From: Endomicrobium sp.
Lineage (GTDB): Bacteria > Elusimicrobiota > Endomicrobiia > Endomicrobiales > Endomicrobiaceae
DNA: 5,063 bases
Direction of reading: 5' to 3'
Assembly: GCA_031264425.1 (NCBI GenBank)
Contig: JAISDY010000099.1
Span: forward strand, 1 to 5,063
Made by a program: the position numbers and the translations under genes. Under the pieces are notes generated by a model. The model was not told the DNA's origin. It worked only from the letters and a program-made list of their open reading frames with translations, and did not search any database. Positions 4,576 to 5,063 of the stretch are shown here, piece by piece; position 1 is the stretch's first letter; every line of letters starts with the position of its first letter.

Positions 4576-5063
4576 ATGATAAGAGAGATAAGAAGCAGCA
4601 AGGCAGTGATGTTTTTATTAGCATTTTTAGCGTACTTTAGTTTTTATCTGTGCAGAACGAACATGCCGTACGTAAGCAAGACGTTGATAAACATGGGATT
4701 GTTAGATGTAACGAAGTGGGGACTGTTAGTTAGTTATGGGGCAATAGTTTACGGAATATCAAAAGGATTGAGCGGAGTATTAGCGGATAAATTTGATTTA
4801 AAGAAGATACTGCTTTTTGGTCTAGGAATCACATCACTTATAAATTTTATTGTTCCTTCTCTTAAATCATCTTTGGCAATAACAGTAATTTGGATAATAA
4901 ACCAATTTGTACAAGGAATGGCGTACACATCATGCGTAAAGACACTATTAAACTGGTTTGGAGCAGACAAAAAGAATAAGGCATACACATATTGGAGCGC
5001 AAGCCACCGACTTGGAACGTCAGCAGCGGGATTTATAGCGACATGGTGTCTAGCGCATGCGTA
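4576..5063 (+). CDS. MFS organophosphate/sugar-phosphate antiporter, GlpT/UhpC type (partial, N-terminal)
   Basis: The frame is open from ATG 4576 to the right edge (162 codons), about the first third of a usual 430-460-residue transporter. GAGG at 4567-4570 is the ribosome site. Family members exchange host or external phosphorylated compounds (glycerol-3-phosphate, hexose-6-phosphates) for phosphate across the inner membrane. Visible landmarks are TM1 with AYFSFYLCRTNMPY (19-32), whose Arg27 matches the substrate-phosphate-binding Arg of GlpT's first helix; TM2 LLVSYGAIVYGISKGLSG (50-67); the MFS loop motif GVLADKFDLKK (67-77); two more TM segments at about 78-96 and 100-118; QGMAYTSCVKTLLNWF (113-128); and YWSASHRLG (139-147), with His144 matching the functional His of the family. 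Substrate cannot be fixed from this part, so glpT, uhpT and uhpC remain open. Such transporters serve intracellular bacteria in taking sugar phosphates from the host. It is divergent from brnT-brnA and has its own upstream signals. Confidence 0.88.
   Translation, partial: MIREIRSSKAVMFLLAFLAYFSFYLCRTNMPYVSKTLINMGLLDVTKWGLLVSYGAIVYGISKGLSGVLADKFDLKKILLFGLGITSLINFIVPSLKSSLAITVIWIINQFVQGMAYTSCVKTLLNWFGADKKNKAYTYWSASHRLGTSAAGFIATWCLAHA

Noticed and set aside
4749..4988. 79-codon minus-strand frame opposite the transporter
   Set aside because: The plus strand encodes clear GlpT/UhpC-family motifs over the same bases.

Overview
The window is AT-rich bacterial DNA, very A/T-rich from about 3300 onward, interrupted by a clearly G/C-richer block from about 380 to 3290. 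The gene set suggests a host-associated bacterium living inside eukaryotic cells, such as an amoeba or arthropod symbiont or a Rickettsiales- or Legionella-like organism. It has an organophosphate/sugar-phosphate transporter of the GlpT/UhpC type, a toxin-antitoxin pair, and two proteins with effector-like traits: a calpain-type protease and an exported protein ending in a possible prenylation motif. The species cannot be named from the sequence alone.

Layout. At 1-216 (+) is the 3' end of an unrecognised lysine-rich gene cut by the window edge. At 384-1043 (+) is an exported protein of about 219 residues. It has a clear signal peptide, no recognised family, a weak resemblance to the layout of Ras/Rab GTPases without their nucleotide-binding motifs, and a C-terminus reading RRSKCCYCF. 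At 1198-3291 (+) is a 697-residue protein: an N-terminal array of degenerate 8-residue repeats, a charged helical middle, and a C-terminal calpain-like cysteine protease domain with all catalytic residues present (Gln441, Cys447, His614, Asn632). The two (+) genes share base composition and orientation and may have arrived together; this is an inference.

From 3292 to 3845 there is no intact gene. It holds a perfect 15-bp inverted repeat (3355-3393), a weaker hairpin, a possible decayed reading frame (3559-3804) and a possible terminator. On the (-) strand, 4348 down to 3846 is a toxin-first brnT-brnA type II toxin-antitoxin operon with a one-base TAATG overlap. Its near-consensus promoter lies so close to the brnT ATG that the mRNA is probably leaderless. 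From 4384 to 4575 the region diverges toward the transporter and holds two candidate promoters, the nearer one overlapped by an 18-bp palindrome that could be an operator. At 4576 (+) an MFS organophosphate antiporter starts and runs off the right edge.

The most interesting items are the repeat-armed calpain protease, with its 24-bp/8-residue repeat and 264-bp higher-order period, the neighbouring exported protein with the CaaX-like tail, and the leaderless toxin-antitoxin promoter.
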